A DNA stretch of 64,000 bases from Pseudomonas hunanensis. GTDB lineage: Bacteria > Pseudomonadota > Gammaproteobacteria > Pseudomonadales > Pseudomonadaceae. A model generated the notes under the pieces. The model saw only the letters and a program-made list of their open reading frames with translations, was not told the origin of the DNA and searched no databases. Positions 17,624 to 26,043 of this stretch are shown piece after piece. How positions within the stretch are numbered: position 1 is the first letter of the stretch; every line of letters starts with the position of its first letter. The position numbers and the translations under genes are program-made. The stretch spans positions 62,001-126,000 of the forward strand of contig NZ_QJRC01000088.1 of assembly GCF_013393325.1 (NCBI RefSeq), written 5' to 3'.

Positions 17624-17706
17624 GCTGGCCGGACCTGATGAAGAAAAAAGTGAGCGTTCTCCAAGGCCTCGAGGTAGGCCGAGAACAAATTGGCCGCCAT
17701 TATTGC

Positions 17707-17738
17707 AAGTAATTCTTGTTAACAAAAGTAATCTTGTT
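17707..17738. promoter_or_regulatory. Direct repeats upstream of exbB
   Basis: AAGTAATTCTTGTT (17707-17720) and AAGTAATCTTGTT (17726-17738) are near-identical direct repeats joined by AACAA, and lie 84 bases before exbB and 76 bases before the divergent epimerase gene. They resemble an operator, but not clearly a Fur box. Confidence 0.4.
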
Positions 17739-17813
17739 GCTTTTTTCGCCTATGGTCTAGCCGCCCATCGTGTAGCGTGGCCGGGATGATCAATTGGTCT
17801 AGGGAGTTTAAAG

Positions 17814-18683
17814 ATGTCAGACCTTTCCGTGATGGTGGTGGGTTGTGGTGATGTGGGTGGGCGTCTTGCCCTGCAGATGCTGGCTAAAGGTTGGCAGGTG
17901 AGTGGCCTGCGCCGTTCGGTCGAGCAGCTGCCAGCGGGCGTTCAACCAGTCGCCGCGGACCTGGCCGAGCCTTCGATCCCGCAAGCCTGGCCACAAGGCC
18001 CACTGGACTACCTGGTTTACTGCGTGGCGGCCAGCCAGCACGACGAGGCGGGTTACCAGGCGGCCTATGTTGATGGCTTGCGTCATGTGTTGGCCTGGCT
18101 GGTCGAGCGTGGCCAGCGCCCGCGTCGGCTGCTGTTCGTCTCCAGCAGCAGCGTGTATGCGCAGAAGGATGGCGAGTGGATCGAGGAAGGCGCGGCCACC
18201 GAACCGGAGGGCTATTCCGGGCGGGTGATGCTGGAGGCGGAACAGCTGGCGCGGGCCAGTGGCATCCCGGCGAGCGTGGTGCGCCTGACCGGTATCTATG
18301 GCCCAGGCCGCGAGTGGCTGTTGAGCCAGGTTCGCCAGGGCTACCGTGTGGCCGAGGAGCCGCCGCTGTATGGCAACCGCATTCATGCCGAGGATGCTGC
18401 CAGCCTGCTGGCGTTTCTGCTGCAGGCTGATGCCGATGGCATGGCGCTGGACGAATGCTACATCGGTGTCGACGACGACCCTGCGCCGCTGGCCGATGTG
18501 GTGGCCTGGCTGCGGGCGTACATGGGCGTTACCGAGTGGTCCGATGAGCAGCGGGTACGGCGCACCGGCAGCAAGCGCTGCAGCAATGCCCGGGCGCGCG
18601 CGTTGGGCTGGGCGCCGGTGTACCCAAGTTACAAGGAAGGCTATGCCGCGATCCTTCAAGGAAAAAATCAGTCTCAGGCCTGA
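17814..18683 (+). CDS. NAD(P)-dependent epimerase/dehydratase family protein
   Basis: The protein has 289 residues. An N-terminal Rossmann motif (VMVVGCGDVGGRLALQML, GxGxxG type) and an extended-SDR S-Y-K-like pattern are seen: LLFVSSSSVYAQKDGEW supplies the serine and the SGRVMLEAEQLA helix has arginine-linked positions in place of the usual YxxxK, so the classic catalytic Tyr-Lys pair is not obvious (nearest is Y194 side). This is the SDR subgroup often annotated as nucleoside-diphosphate-sugar epimerase with unknown substrate. It is divergent from exbB and ends at a repeat pair. It is possibly an oxidative or redox-linked NAD-binding protein rather than a sugar enzyme. Confidence 0.75.
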   Translation: MSDLSVMVVGCGDVGGRLALQMLAKGWQVSGLRRSVEQLPAGVQPVAADLAEPSIPQAWPQGPLDYLVYCVAASQHDEAGYQAAYVDGLRHVLAWLVERGQRPRRLLFVSSSSVYAQKDGEWIEEGAATEPEGYSGRVMLEAEQLARASGIPASVVRLTGIYGPGREWLLSQVRQGYRVAEEPPLYGNRIHAEDAASLLAFLLQADADGMALDECYIGVDDDPAPLADVVAWLRAYMGVTEWSDEQRVRRTGSKRCSNARARALGWAPVYPSYKEGYAAILQGKNQSQA

Positions 18684-18691
18684 TGCGGTCC

Positions 18692-18810
18692 CTGTAGGAG
18701 CCGCCTTGTGTCGCGATGGGGCGCGCAGCGGCCCCAGGATTTCAGCGTCGCCGCATAGAATGCGGGGGCTGCTTCGCAGCCCTATCGCGACACAAGGCCG
18801 CGCCTACAGG
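18692..18810. repeat. Inverted pair of REP-like elements
   Basis: The left arm (18692-18735) begins CTGTAGGAGCCGCCTTGTGT and ends in the hairpin GGGGCGCGCAGCGGCCCC; the right arm (18764-18810) is the reverse version, GGGGGCTGCTTCGCAGCCC then TATCGCGACACAAGGCCG. It separates the convergent epimerase and lipoprotein genes. Confidence 0.85.
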
Positions 18811-18824
18811 AACCGCGCTCGATT

Positions 18825-19556
18825 TCAGCTGCGCTCCAGCACCCACTGACGCTTGCCTGCTGCCAGTTCCGGCATGTCGTCCGGCTGAGCACGGTTAACC
18901 GCCTGGAAAATCTCCAGCTTGTCGCCATCACGCTTGATGATGAACGGTGCACCACGCTGGTTGCGCTCCAGCCACAGGCTGTCATTGCTGCCGCCCATGG
19001 TTGCGCAATCGCCCGCCAGGCATAGGGCAAAGCGGTCCGGACCGGGCAGGCCGGTGACGCTACCGGTGTCGCTGAAACGTACATTGGCACCTTTGCCCTG
19101 GCCTTCGACGATCTTCCAGTCGCCGCCCAGGTAAGCCTGGTACAGCGCCTTTTCGAAGCTGCTGCCCAGTGGCGCATTGGCTGCAGCTGGCGCCTTGGCA
19201 CGCACGAAGGTCTGCTTGGCGCCGCGCTGGTCGACAGCCAGCAACGCGTCACCATCAAGCGACAACTGCTCGGTCTGGCCGCCCTCGAAGCTGGCCTGCC
19301 ATTGCTTGTCATTGGCGCTCAACTGGCCGTCAGCGGCCTCGAAACCATTGCTGTAGCTGGCTTGCTGGCTGGCAACGTCGAGTTTCCACTCGAATACCGG
19401 GCCGTGCTCGTTCAGTGCTTGGCGCAGGCTGCCGCCTTTGACCGCCGCAGTGATGGCGTCCTGGTTGATCCAGGTGCCGTTGAAATCTTCGGGTTTGTGG
19501 CTGGCGCAGCCGCCCAGTAGCAGGGCTGCCAGCGCGAGGGGCAGTGCTTGACGCAT
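18825..19556 (-). CDS. Lipoprotein of unknown function
   Basis: The protein has 243 residues. The N-terminus MRQALPLALAALLLGGCASHK is a clear lipoprotein signal with lipobox LGGC, so the mature protein is anchored in a membrane facing the periplasm. No catalytic motif is recognised; the body is rich in beta-strand segments with a repeated pattern (FEWKLDVASQQASYSNGFEA, WQASFEGGQTEQLSLDGDALLAVDQRG). Two cysteines in ALCLAGDCATMGG could form a disulfide. The start at 19556 is chosen because the upstream 63 bases of open frame precede the signal peptide. It lies 59 bases downstream of ridA. Confidence 0.7.
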   Translation of the reverse strand: MRQALPLALAALLLGGCASHKPEDFNGTWINQDAITAAVKGGSLRQALNEHGPVFEWKLDVASQQASYSNGFEAADGQLSANDKQWQASFEGGQTEQLSLDGDALLAVDQRGAKQTFVRAKAPAAANAPLGSSFEKALYQAYLGGDWKIVEGQGKGANVRFSDTGSVTGLPGPDRFALCLAGDCATMGGSNDSLWLERNQRGAPFIIKRDGDKLEIFQAVNRAQPDDMPELAAGKRQWVLERS

Positions 19557-19615
19557 GACGGGTTGACCTTGCAGAGGAGAGAGGGTGACGGGCAGGGCGC
19601 CCGTCACCAGGGGCA

Positions 19616-19996
19616 TCATTCGATGACCAGGATGGCGTCCATTTCGACCTGGGAGCCTTTCGGCAGCGCGGCTACGCCAATGGCGGCGCGGGCTGGGTAG
19701 GGCTGTTCGAAGTAGCGGCCCATCACCTCGTTGACCTTGGCGAAGTGGCTCAGGTCGGTGAGGAAGATGTTCAGCTTGACGATGTCCTTGAACGAACCAC
19801 CAGCGGCTTCAGCCACGGCCTTGAGGTTCTCGAACACTTGCACGGTCTGGGCTTCGAAGCCTTCGACCAGTTCCATGGTCTTCGGGTCCAGCGGGATCTG
19901 GCCCGACATGTACACGGTGTTGCCGGCCTTGATCGCTTGCGAGTAGGTACCGATGGCGGCTGGGGCCTTGTCGCTGGTGATGACGGTCTTGCTCAT
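19616..19996 (-). CDS. ridA: RidA family reactive imine/enamine deaminase
   Basis: The protein has 126 residues, the normal RidA length, with the conserved substrate arginine in [23 protein letters not shown] and the strand [14 protein letters not shown]. RidA hydrolyses toxic 2-aminoacrylate and other imines made by pyridoxal-phosphate enzymes. It starts 23 bases after spoT, in the rpoZ-spoT-ridA transcript. The ATG at 19996 has an AAGGAG-type site and is the known N-terminus ([12 protein letters not shown]). Confidence 0.95.
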   Translation of the reverse strand: MSKTVITSDKAPAAIGTYSQAIKAGNTVYMSGQIPLDPKTMELVEGFEAQTVQVFENLKAVAEAAGGSFKDIVKLNIFLTDLSHFAKVNEVMGRYFEQPYPARAAIGVAALPKGSQVEMDAILVIE

Positions 19997-20019
19997 GATG
20001 ACTCCTTGCGGTTGGCGGA

Positions 20020-22128
20020 CTACGTACGCATGCGGGTGATGCGGACCACACCGGTCAGGGTACGCAGCTTCTTGATCACACGCGCCAGGTGCACGCGGTC
20101 GTGCACGCTGACCACCAGTTGGACCACGCTGATACGGCCGTCGCGTTCGTCCATGCTGATTTTCTCGATGTTGCCGTCGGCGGCGTTGACGCTGCTGGCC
20201 AGCAGGGCGATCAGGCCGCGCTGGTGTTCCAGTTCGACACGCAGTTCGACATTGAACTCGCCGGTGATGTCCTTGGCCCAGGAGAGCTGTACGCACTTTT
20301 CCGGGTTATGGCGGATTTCACTGATGTTGCGGCAGTTTTCCAGGTGCACGACCATGCCCTTGCCTGCCGACAGGTGGCCGACGATCGGGTCACCTGGGAT
20401 CGGTGTGCAGCACTTGGCGTAGCTCAGCACCAGGCCTTCGGTACCGCGGATCGCCAGCGGGCCTTCCGGCGCCGGCAGCTGTTCGCCTTCGGCCGACAGC
20501 AGGCGACGGGCGACCACGTAGGCCATGCGGTTGCCCAGGCCGATGTCCTCGAGCAGGTCTTCGATCAGCTCCAGGCGGTACTCGGCCAGAATCGCTTGAA
20601 TGCGCTCCTGGGGGATTTTTTCCAGGCTGCTGTCGAAGCCGGTGAGGACCTTGTTCAGCAGGCGCTCGCCCAGGCTGATGGACTCGGAGCGGCGCTGCTG
20701 CTTGAGCGCGTGGCGGATGTGCGTGCGCGCCTTGCCGGTGACCACGAAGTTGAGCCAGGCCGGGTTCGGTCGGGCGCCCGGGGCACTGACGATTTCCACT
20801 GTCGAGCCGCTTTGCAGCGGTTCGGACAGCGGCGCCAGGCGACGGTTGATGCGGCAGGCGATGCAGCTGTTGCCGACGTCGGTGTGCACCGCGTAGGCGA
20901 AGTCGACGGCCGTGGAGCCTTTGGGCAGCTCCATGATGCGGCCCTTGGGCGTGAACACGTAGACCTCGTCCGGGAACAGGTCGATCTTCACGCTCTCGAT
21001 GAATTCCAGCGAGTTGCCGGCACGTTGTTGCAGCTCGAGGATGCCTTTGACCCACTGACGCGCGCGGGCGTGGCTGCCCTTGGGCTGTTCGTCGTCGTTG
21101 GACTTGTACAGCCAGTGCGCGGCGATGCCGTTGTTGGCCATCTCTTCCATCTCGCGGGTGCGGATCTGGATTTCGATGGGCACGCCGTGCATGCCGAACA
21201 GCGTGGTGTGCAACGACTGGTAGCCGTTGGCCTTGGGGATCGCGATGTAATCCTTGAAGCGACCGGGCAGCGGCTTGTACAAGTTGTGCACGGCGCCAAG
21301 CACGCGGTAGCAGGTATCGACCTTGTCGACGATGATGCGGAAGGCATACACGTCCATGATCTCGTTGAAGGCACGGCGCTTGCCGCGCATCTTCTTGTAG
21401 ATGCCATAGAGGTGTTTCTGCCGGCCGCTGACCTCGCCCTCGATACCATCGGCGGCCAGGCAGTTGGCCAGCGAGTGCTCGATCTTGGCGACGATCTCTT
21501 TACGGTTGCCGCGTGCGCTTTTCACCGCTCGGTGAATCAGCGACGAGCGCATCGGGTGCATGGCCTTGAAACCGAGGTCTTCGAACTCCACGCGCACGGT
21601 GTGCATCCCCAGGCGATTGGCGATGGGGGCGTAGATTTCGAGGGTTTCCTTGGCGATGCGCCGACGCTTTTCGCCGGACAGCACTTCCAGGGTGCGCATG
21701 TTATGCAGGCGGTCGGCCAGCTTGACCAGGATCACGCGGATATCGCGAGCCATGGCCATGGCCATCTTCTGGAAGTTCTCGGCCTGCGCCTCGGCCTTGG
21801 TCTCGAAGTTCATCTGGGTCAGCTTGCTGACCCCATCGACCAGCTCGGCCACGGTCTCGCCAAACTGCTGGCTGAGGGCTTCCTTGGCGATGCCGGTGTC
21901 TTCGATCACATCGTGCAGCATGGCCGCCATCAGGCTCTGATGGTCCATGTGCATGTCGGCGAGGATGCTGGCCACGGCCAGCGGATGCGTCACGTAGGGC
22001 TCGCCACTGCGGCGGCGCTGCCCATCGTGGGCCTGTTCGGCATAGAAATAGGCGCGCCGGACCAGGTTGACCTGTTCGGGGCCAAGATAGGTCGACAGCC
22101 GTTCGGCCAAGGCTTCTATACCCGGCAT
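20020..22128 (-). CDS. spoT: Bifunctional (p)ppGpp synthetase/hydrolase SpoT
   Basis: The protein has 702 residues, full length. Domains in order: HD hydrolase (about 30-180, with HD in [12 protein letters not shown]), RelA/SpoT synthetase (about 230-340; [18 protein letters not shown]), TGS (about 380-440; [27 protein letters not shown]), a helical/zinc-finger region (KCCTPIPGD), and a C-terminal ACT domain ([23 protein letters not shown]). It makes and mainly degrades the alarmone (p)ppGpp in response to carbon, iron or fatty acid stress. It is 59 bases downstream of rpoZ and before ridA. Confidence 0.97.
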   Translation of the reverse strand: MPGIEALAERLSTYLGPEQVNLVRRAYFYAEQAHDGQRRRSGEPYVTHPLAVASILADMHMDHQSLMAAMLHDVIEDTGIAKEALSQQFGETVAELVDGVSKLTQMNFETKAEAQAENFQKMAMAMARDIRVILVKLADRLHNMRTLEVLSGEKRRRIAKETLEIYAPIANRLGMHTVRVEFEDLGFKAMHPMRSSLIHRAVKSARGNRKEIVAKIEHSLANCLAADGIEGEVSGRQKHLYGIYKKMRGKRRAFNEIMDVYAFRIIVDKVDTCYRVLGAVHNLYKPLPGRFKDYIAIPKANGYQSLHTTLFGMHGVPIEIQIRTREMEEMANNGIAAHWLYKSNDDEQPKGSHARARQWVKGILELQQRAGNSLEFIESVKIDLFPDEVYVFTPKGRIMELPKGSTAVDFAYAVHTDVGNSCIACRINRRLAPLSEPLQSGSTVEIVSAPGARPNPAWLNFVVTGKARTHIRHALKQQRRSESISLGERLLNKVLTGFDSSLEKIPQERIQAILAEYRLELIEDLLEDIGLGNRMAYVVARRLLSAEGEQLPAPEGPLAIRGTEGLVLSYAKCCTPIPGDPIVGHLSAGKGMVVHLENCRNISEIRHNPEKCVQLSWAKDITGEFNVELRVELEHQRGLIALLASSVNAADGNIEKISMDERDGRISVVQLVVSVHDRVHLARVIKKLRTLTGVVRITRMRT

Positions 22129-22187
22129 GGGTTCACCTCCTGCCGAGGAAGAGGGCCTTGCGCCGTGCGACGTCGACCTGGCATCAA

Positions 22188-22451
22188 TCAGACAGCCTCG
22201 TTGTTCTCGTCCTCGAACGCGGCGAACACCGGATCCTCGGTGACGATCTCTTCAGCGGCGATGAATTCGTTGGTGACGATGCCTTCGGCGATTTCGCGCA
22301 GGGCAACAACGGTCGGCTTGTCGTTTTCCCACGCAACGCGTGGCTCTTTGCCGCCGGTCGCCAGCTGGCGAGCGCGCTTGGTCGAGAGCATGACCAGCTC
22401 GAAGCGGTTATCCACGTGTTCCAGGCAGTCTTCAACAGTTACGCGGGCCAT
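22188..22451 (-). CDS. rpoZ: RNA polymerase omega subunit
   Basis: The protein has 87 residues starting [34 protein letters not shown], the standard omega N-terminus; it also binds (p)ppGpp at the RNA polymerase beta' interface, which fits its linkage with spoT. In many gammaproteobacteria gmk lies directly upstream of rpoZ; here a 5.2-kb insertion with polyamine genes separates them. A -10-like TATACT (minus strand, 22513-22518) lies about 60 bases upstream. Confidence 0.97.
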   Translation of the reverse strand: MARVTVEDCLEHVDNRFELVMLSTKRARQLATGGKEPRVAWENDKPTVVALREIAEGIVTNEFIAAEEIVTEDPVFAAFEDENNEAV

Positions 22452-22512
22452 GGTCTTCCTCAGTAGCAATTGCGGTGGGCGTGCAGCCCAATAATGGGCA
22501 GGCGGACTCGAT

Positions 22513-22518
22513 AGTATA
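22513..22518 (-). promoter_or_regulatory. Candidate -10 element of rpoZ
   Basis: TATACT on the minus strand, about 60 bases before the rpoZ start in an A/T-rich stretch. No clear -35 is seen, so this is a weak call. Confidence 0.35.
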
Positions 22519-22585
22519 AAAATTCACCAGCCAATAGGGAAGCGCTGTTTTGCCGGGCGGTCACCTAGAAGCCCTGTGTTTGCTT

Positions 22586-22650
22586 CTTTGTGGCCAACCC
22601 GCTCGCTCAGGCATCGCCTGCCCCGTGGAAGTGGGTTGGCCCGCGAAAGA
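22586..22650. repeat. REP-like inverted repeat
   Basis: CTTTGTGGCCAACCCGC on the left pairs with GTGGGTTGGCCCGCGAAAG on the right, 28 bases apart, in the 240-base gap between rpoZ and the LysR gene. It is a diverged member of the repeat type seen elsewhere in the window. Confidence 0.6.
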
Positions 22651-22691
22651 GCCGGAACAGACAGCCGCGATACTTGAGCCTGACGATAACC

Positions 22692-23564
22692 TCAGAGCAT
22701 CGCGTCACGCAACCGCGGGGTCAGTTCCTCGAACAGGGTCTGAACCGAGCGCAATGCACGGCAATCCGGCCGGGTCAGCAGCCACAGCTGGGTGTCGCAG
22801 CCGGGCAGCGGGCCGCTCAGTGCATCCACCCCAGGCAGCGCGTGCACCATGTAGTCCGGCAATGCCGCCACGCCCAGGCCTGCGGTGACCAACTGGGCGA
22901 TGGTCGACATGCTGCTGCACTGGTAGCGTGGGCTCAGCCCTGGGTGCTGCTGGTTGCGCCAGACCACCGTGGGGTGGTCCTGCATCGAGTCGTCAGGGGC
23001 GATCCACGGCACGCTGCCGGGCGACTCGGTCAGGCGTTCGCGCCACTGCGGCTGGCCGCAGACGACATAAGAAGTAGAGCCCAGGTTGCGGCCCACCAGG
23101 TGCTCTGGTGGCGTGTTGGTCAGGCGCAAGGCGATGTCGGCGTCGCGCCGGCTGAGGTTGGCGAAGGTGTTGGAGGTGCCCATCTCCAGCGACAAGGCCG
23201 GGTAGTTGGGCATGAACTCGGCCAGTGCCGGCAGCAGCAGGCTGTGCATCACCGCCTCGGTACAGGTCACGCGCACCGTGCCGCTGACCACTTGCTCGCC
23301 ACTGGTCATGGCAATGCGCGCCGCCTCCAGCGCCTGCTCGGCGCGCTCGGCCTGCTCGGCCAGGGCCTGGGCGGTGTCGGTCGGCAAGTAGCCCTTGCGG
23401 CTCTTGACGAACAAGGCTGTGCCCAGCGCCGACTCCAGCCGGCGGATCGAGCGGAACACCGTCGAAACGTCGACTTTGAGTAGCTCGGCGGCTTTGGCCA
23501 GCGAGCGGCCACGTTCCAGTGCCAGGACCAGAGAGAGGTCGGCGTGGGTAATCTGATATTGCAT
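22692..23564 (-). CDS. LysR family regulator next to puuA
   Basis: The protein has 290 residues. The winged helix is at the N-terminus (LSLVLALERGRSLAKAAELLKVDVSTVFRSIRRLESALGTALFVKSRKGYLPT) and is followed by a periplasmic-binding-protein-like effector domain. It is divergent from puuA, so it most likely regulates the puuA-puuD-permease group. The effector is probably a polyamine-related compound, by inference only. The start at 23564 (MQYQITHADLS) fits LysR N-terminal spacing; the open frame extends 177 bases further without such support. Confidence 0.85.
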   Translation of the reverse strand: MQYQITHADLSLVLALERGRSLAKAAELLKVDVSTVFRSIRRLESALGTALFVKSRKGYLPTDTAQALAEQAERAEQALEAARIAMTSGEQVVSGTVRVTCTEAVMHSLLLPALAEFMPNYPALSLEMGTSNTFANLSRRDADIALRLTNTPPEHLVGRNLGSTSYVVCGQPQWRERLTESPGSVPWIAPDDSMQDHPTVVWRNQQHPGLSPRYQCSSMSTIAQLVTAGLGVAALPDYMVHALPGVDALSGPLPGCDTQLWLLTRPDCRALRSVQTLFEELTPRLRDAML

Positions 23565-23686
23565 TGGTGCACGCTCTGCTTGCCGAATTGCCAATGTCTG
23601 TTGCGTCGGAGCCATTTTATAGTGAAACGGCCCCCCGGAATCAATGCGCCCGGTCGGGTAACCAATCCCCACGATGGGAAAGTGAA

Positions 23687-23694
23687 AAGAACAA
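23687..23694 (+). promoter_or_regulatory. Candidate Hfq/Crc A-rich motif in puuA leader
   Basis: AAGAACAA in AAAAGAACAACAG matches AANAANAA, 76 bases before the puuA start. The distance makes translational control uncertain. Confidence 0.3.
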
Positions 23695-23769
23695 CAGCTG
23701 CAACCATCGTCGCCCGTGAGGCGCCAGCCGTATCCCCACATCGCCGCAGCACATCAAAGGATGTACACC

Positions 23770-25152
23770 ATGACGTCGGTAACCCCGTGCGCCAGTTCTT
23801 CCAGCGAGATGAATGACTTCCTCCAGGCCCATCCGGACACGCAGTATGTAGACCTGCTGATCTCCGACATGAATGGCGTGGTACGTGGCAAGCGCATCGA
23901 GCGGGCCAGCCTGCACAAGGTGTACGAGAAGGGCATCAACCTGCCGGCTTCGCTGTTCGCCCTGGACATCAACGGCTCCACGGTCGAGAGCACCGGCCTT
24001 GGCCTGGACATCGGCGATGCCGACCGCATCTGCTTCCCGATCCCCGGCACGCTGTCGGACGAGCCCTGGCAGAAGCGCCCCACCGCGCAGTTGCTGATGA
24101 CCATGCACGAACTGGATGGCCAGCCGTTCTTCGCCGACCCGCGTGAAGTGCTGCGCCAGGTGGTGAGCAAGTTCGACGACCTGGGCCTGGATATCTGCGC
24201 GGCGTTCGAGCTGGAGTTCTACCTGATCGACCAGGACAACCTCAACGGTCGCCCACAGCCGCCGCGCTCACCGATTTCCGGCAAGCGCCCGCAGTCAACC
24301 CAGGTGTACCTGATCGACGACCTCGACGAATACGCCGACTGCCTGCAGGACATGCTCGAAGCAGCCAAGGAACAAGGCCTGCCCGCCGACGCCATCGTCA
24401 AGGAAAGCGCCCCGGCGCAGTTCGAGGTCAACCTGCACCATGTGGCTGATCCGCTGAAGGCGTGCGACTACGCGATTCTGCTCAAGCGCCTGATCAAGAA
24501 CGTGGCCTACGACCATGAAATGGACACGACCTTCATGGCCAAGCCCTACCCAGGTCAGGCAGGCAATGGTCTGCACGTGCACATTTCGCTGCTGGACAAG
24601 AAAACCGGCAAGAACATCTTCGCCAGTGACGACCCGCTGCAAAGCGACACGCTGCGCCACGCCATTGGCGGCGTGCTGGAAACCATGCCGGCGTCGATGG
24701 CCTTCCTGTGCCCGAACATCAACTCCTACCGCCGCTTCGGTGCGCAGTTCTACGTGCCCAATGCGCCTAGCTGGGGCCTGGACAACCGCACCGTGGCAGT
24801 ACGCGTGCCCACCGACAGCAGCGACAACGTGCGCCTGGAGCACCGTGTGGCTGGCGCCGACGCCAACCCGTACCTGATGCTCGCCGCGATCCTTGCCGGT
24901 GTTCACCACGGCCTGACCAACAAGGTCGAGCCCCAGGCGCCGATCGAAGGCAACTCCTACGAACAGCTGGAGCAAAGCCTGCCGAACAACCTGCGCGACG
25001 CCCTGCGCGCGCTGGATGACAGCGAAGTTCTCAACCAATACATCAGCCCGGACTACATCGATATCTTCGTGGCCTGCAAGGAAAGCGAACTGGCCGAGTT
25101 CGAAGTGTCGATTTCCGACCTCGAGTACAACTGGTACCTGCACACGGTGTAA
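23770..25152 (+). CDS. puuA: Glutamate-polyamine ligase of the glutamine synthetase family
   Basis: The protein has 460 residues, type III/GlnT-like glutamine synthetase fold. The N-terminal beta-Grasp part has VDLLISDMNGVVRGKRIE; the catalytic half has the metal-ligand segment AAFELEFYLID, NLHHVADPLKACDYA, the substrate HIS loop GNGLHVHISLLD (with conserved histidine) and the RVPTDSSDNVRLEHRVAGADANPYLMLAAILAG signature with arginines for glutamate and ATP. It ligates glutamate to putrescine or another polyamine (gamma-glutamylputrescine synthetase, PauA/SpuI type). Start: MTSVTPCASSSS with AAAGGA upstream; the earlier in-frame ATG at 23761 overlaps that site. It is first of a puuA-puuD-permease unit. 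Confidence 0.88.
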   Translation: MTSVTPCASSSSEMNDFLQAHPDTQYVDLLISDMNGVVRGKRIERASLHKVYEKGINLPASLFALDINGSTVESTGLGLDIGDADRICFPIPGTLSDEPWQKRPTAQLLMTMHELDGQPFFADPREVLRQVVSKFDDLGLDICAAFELEFYLIDQDNLNGRPQPPRSPISGKRPQSTQVYLIDDLDEYADCLQDMLEAAKEQGLPADAIVKESAPAQFEVNLHHVADPLKACDYAILLKRLIKNVAYDHEMDTTFMAKPYPGQAGNGLHVHISLLDKKTGKNIFASDDPLQSDTLRHAIGGVLETMPASMAFLCPNINSYRRFGAQFYVPNAPSWGLDNRTVAVRVPTDSSDNVRLEHRVAGADANPYLMLAAILAGVHHGLTNKVEPQAPIEGNSYEQLEQSLPNNLRDALRALDDSEVLNQYISPDYIDIFVACKESELAEFEVSISDLEYNWYLHTV

Positions 25153-25156
25153 GCCC

Positions 25157-25924
25157 ATGAGCGCAACTGCGGTCCCCTTGATCGGTGTCAGCGCCTGCCG
25201 TCAGCAGGTGGGGAAGAACTCGTCGCACACGGTGGGCGACAAGTATGTCGAGGCGGCCGGCTTTGCCGGCTTACCGCTGATCTTGCCGGCCCGTGATGGC
25301 GGCAGCGACACGCATGCGCTGCTGGCTCGCCTGCACGGCATTGTTTTTACCGGCTCGCCTTCAAATATCGAACCGCATCATTACAATGGCGCCCCCAGTG
25401 TGGCAGGTACCCGGCATGACCTGGCGCGTGATCGCCTGACCCTGCCGCTGCTGCAGGCGGCCATTGCCGCCGGTGTGCCGGTGTTCTGCATTTGCCGTGG
25501 CTACCAGGAACTGAACGTGGCCCTTGGCGGCAGCCTGCACCAGCGCGTGCAGGAACTGCCTGGATACCTGGATCACCGCGAACCTGAGGATGCCCCCCTG
25601 GAGGTGCAGTACGGCCCTCGTCACCCGGTCGGCATCGAGCCTGGCGGGTTGTTCGAGCGCTTGGGCCTGGCGGCGCAGTTCGAGGTCAACTCGCTGCACA
25701 GTCAGGGCATCGACCGCCTGGCCCCAGGCCTGCGTGTCGAGGCACGGGCCCCGGATGGCCTGATCGAAGCAGTGTCCATGCCCGACGCGCCGGGCTTTGT
25801 GCTTGGCGTGCAGTGGCACCCGGAGTGGCGCTTCAACGAAAACCCGGTCTCGCTGCGCCTGTTTCAGGCGTTTCGCGAGGCCTGCATTGCCTATGCAGCA
25901 CGGGAGGGTGCACGGCAGGAATGA
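25157..25924 (+). CDS. puuD: Gamma-glutamyl-GABA hydrolase PuuD (class I glutamine amidotransferase fold)
   Basis: The protein has 255 residues. The nucleophile C113 lies in VFCICRGYQELN and the catalytic His221-x-Glu223 in VLGVQWHPEW, as in peptidase C26 PuuD. It releases GABA from gamma-glutamyl-GABA, the last step of the pathway. It starts 4 bases after puuA, so the two are an operon. The pauD name is used in P. aeruginosa. Confidence 0.92.
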   Translation: MSATAVPLIGVSACRQQVGKNSSHTVGDKYVEAAGFAGLPLILPARDGGSDTHALLARLHGIVFTGSPSNIEPHHYNGAPSVAGTRHDLARDRLTLPLLQAAIAAGVPVFCICRGYQELNVALGGSLHQRVQELPGYLDHREPEDAPLEVQYGPRHPVGIEPGGLFERLGLAAQFEVNSLHSQGIDRLAPGLRVEARAPDGLIEAVSMPDAPGFVLGVQWHPEWRFNENPVSLRLFQAFREACIAYAAREGARQE

Positions 25925-26043
25925 TTCTGACGTCAGCCGAAGGTCTCGGATGACTTGTCCCCGGCAGCAAGCTTTCAATGAGTGAAAGCGGGCCTTGTAC
26001 GCAAGGCCTGTGAAAACAATTCCAAAATTTACGGCAAATACTC

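Noticed and set aside
17500..17725. Fur box upstream of exbB
   Set aside because: The direct repeats at 17707-17738 do not align well to TGATAATNATTATCA, so I did not call Fur.
20089..22494. 801-codon open frame antisense to spoT
   Set aside because: Same codon-bias artefact; SpoT is fully supported on the minus strand.
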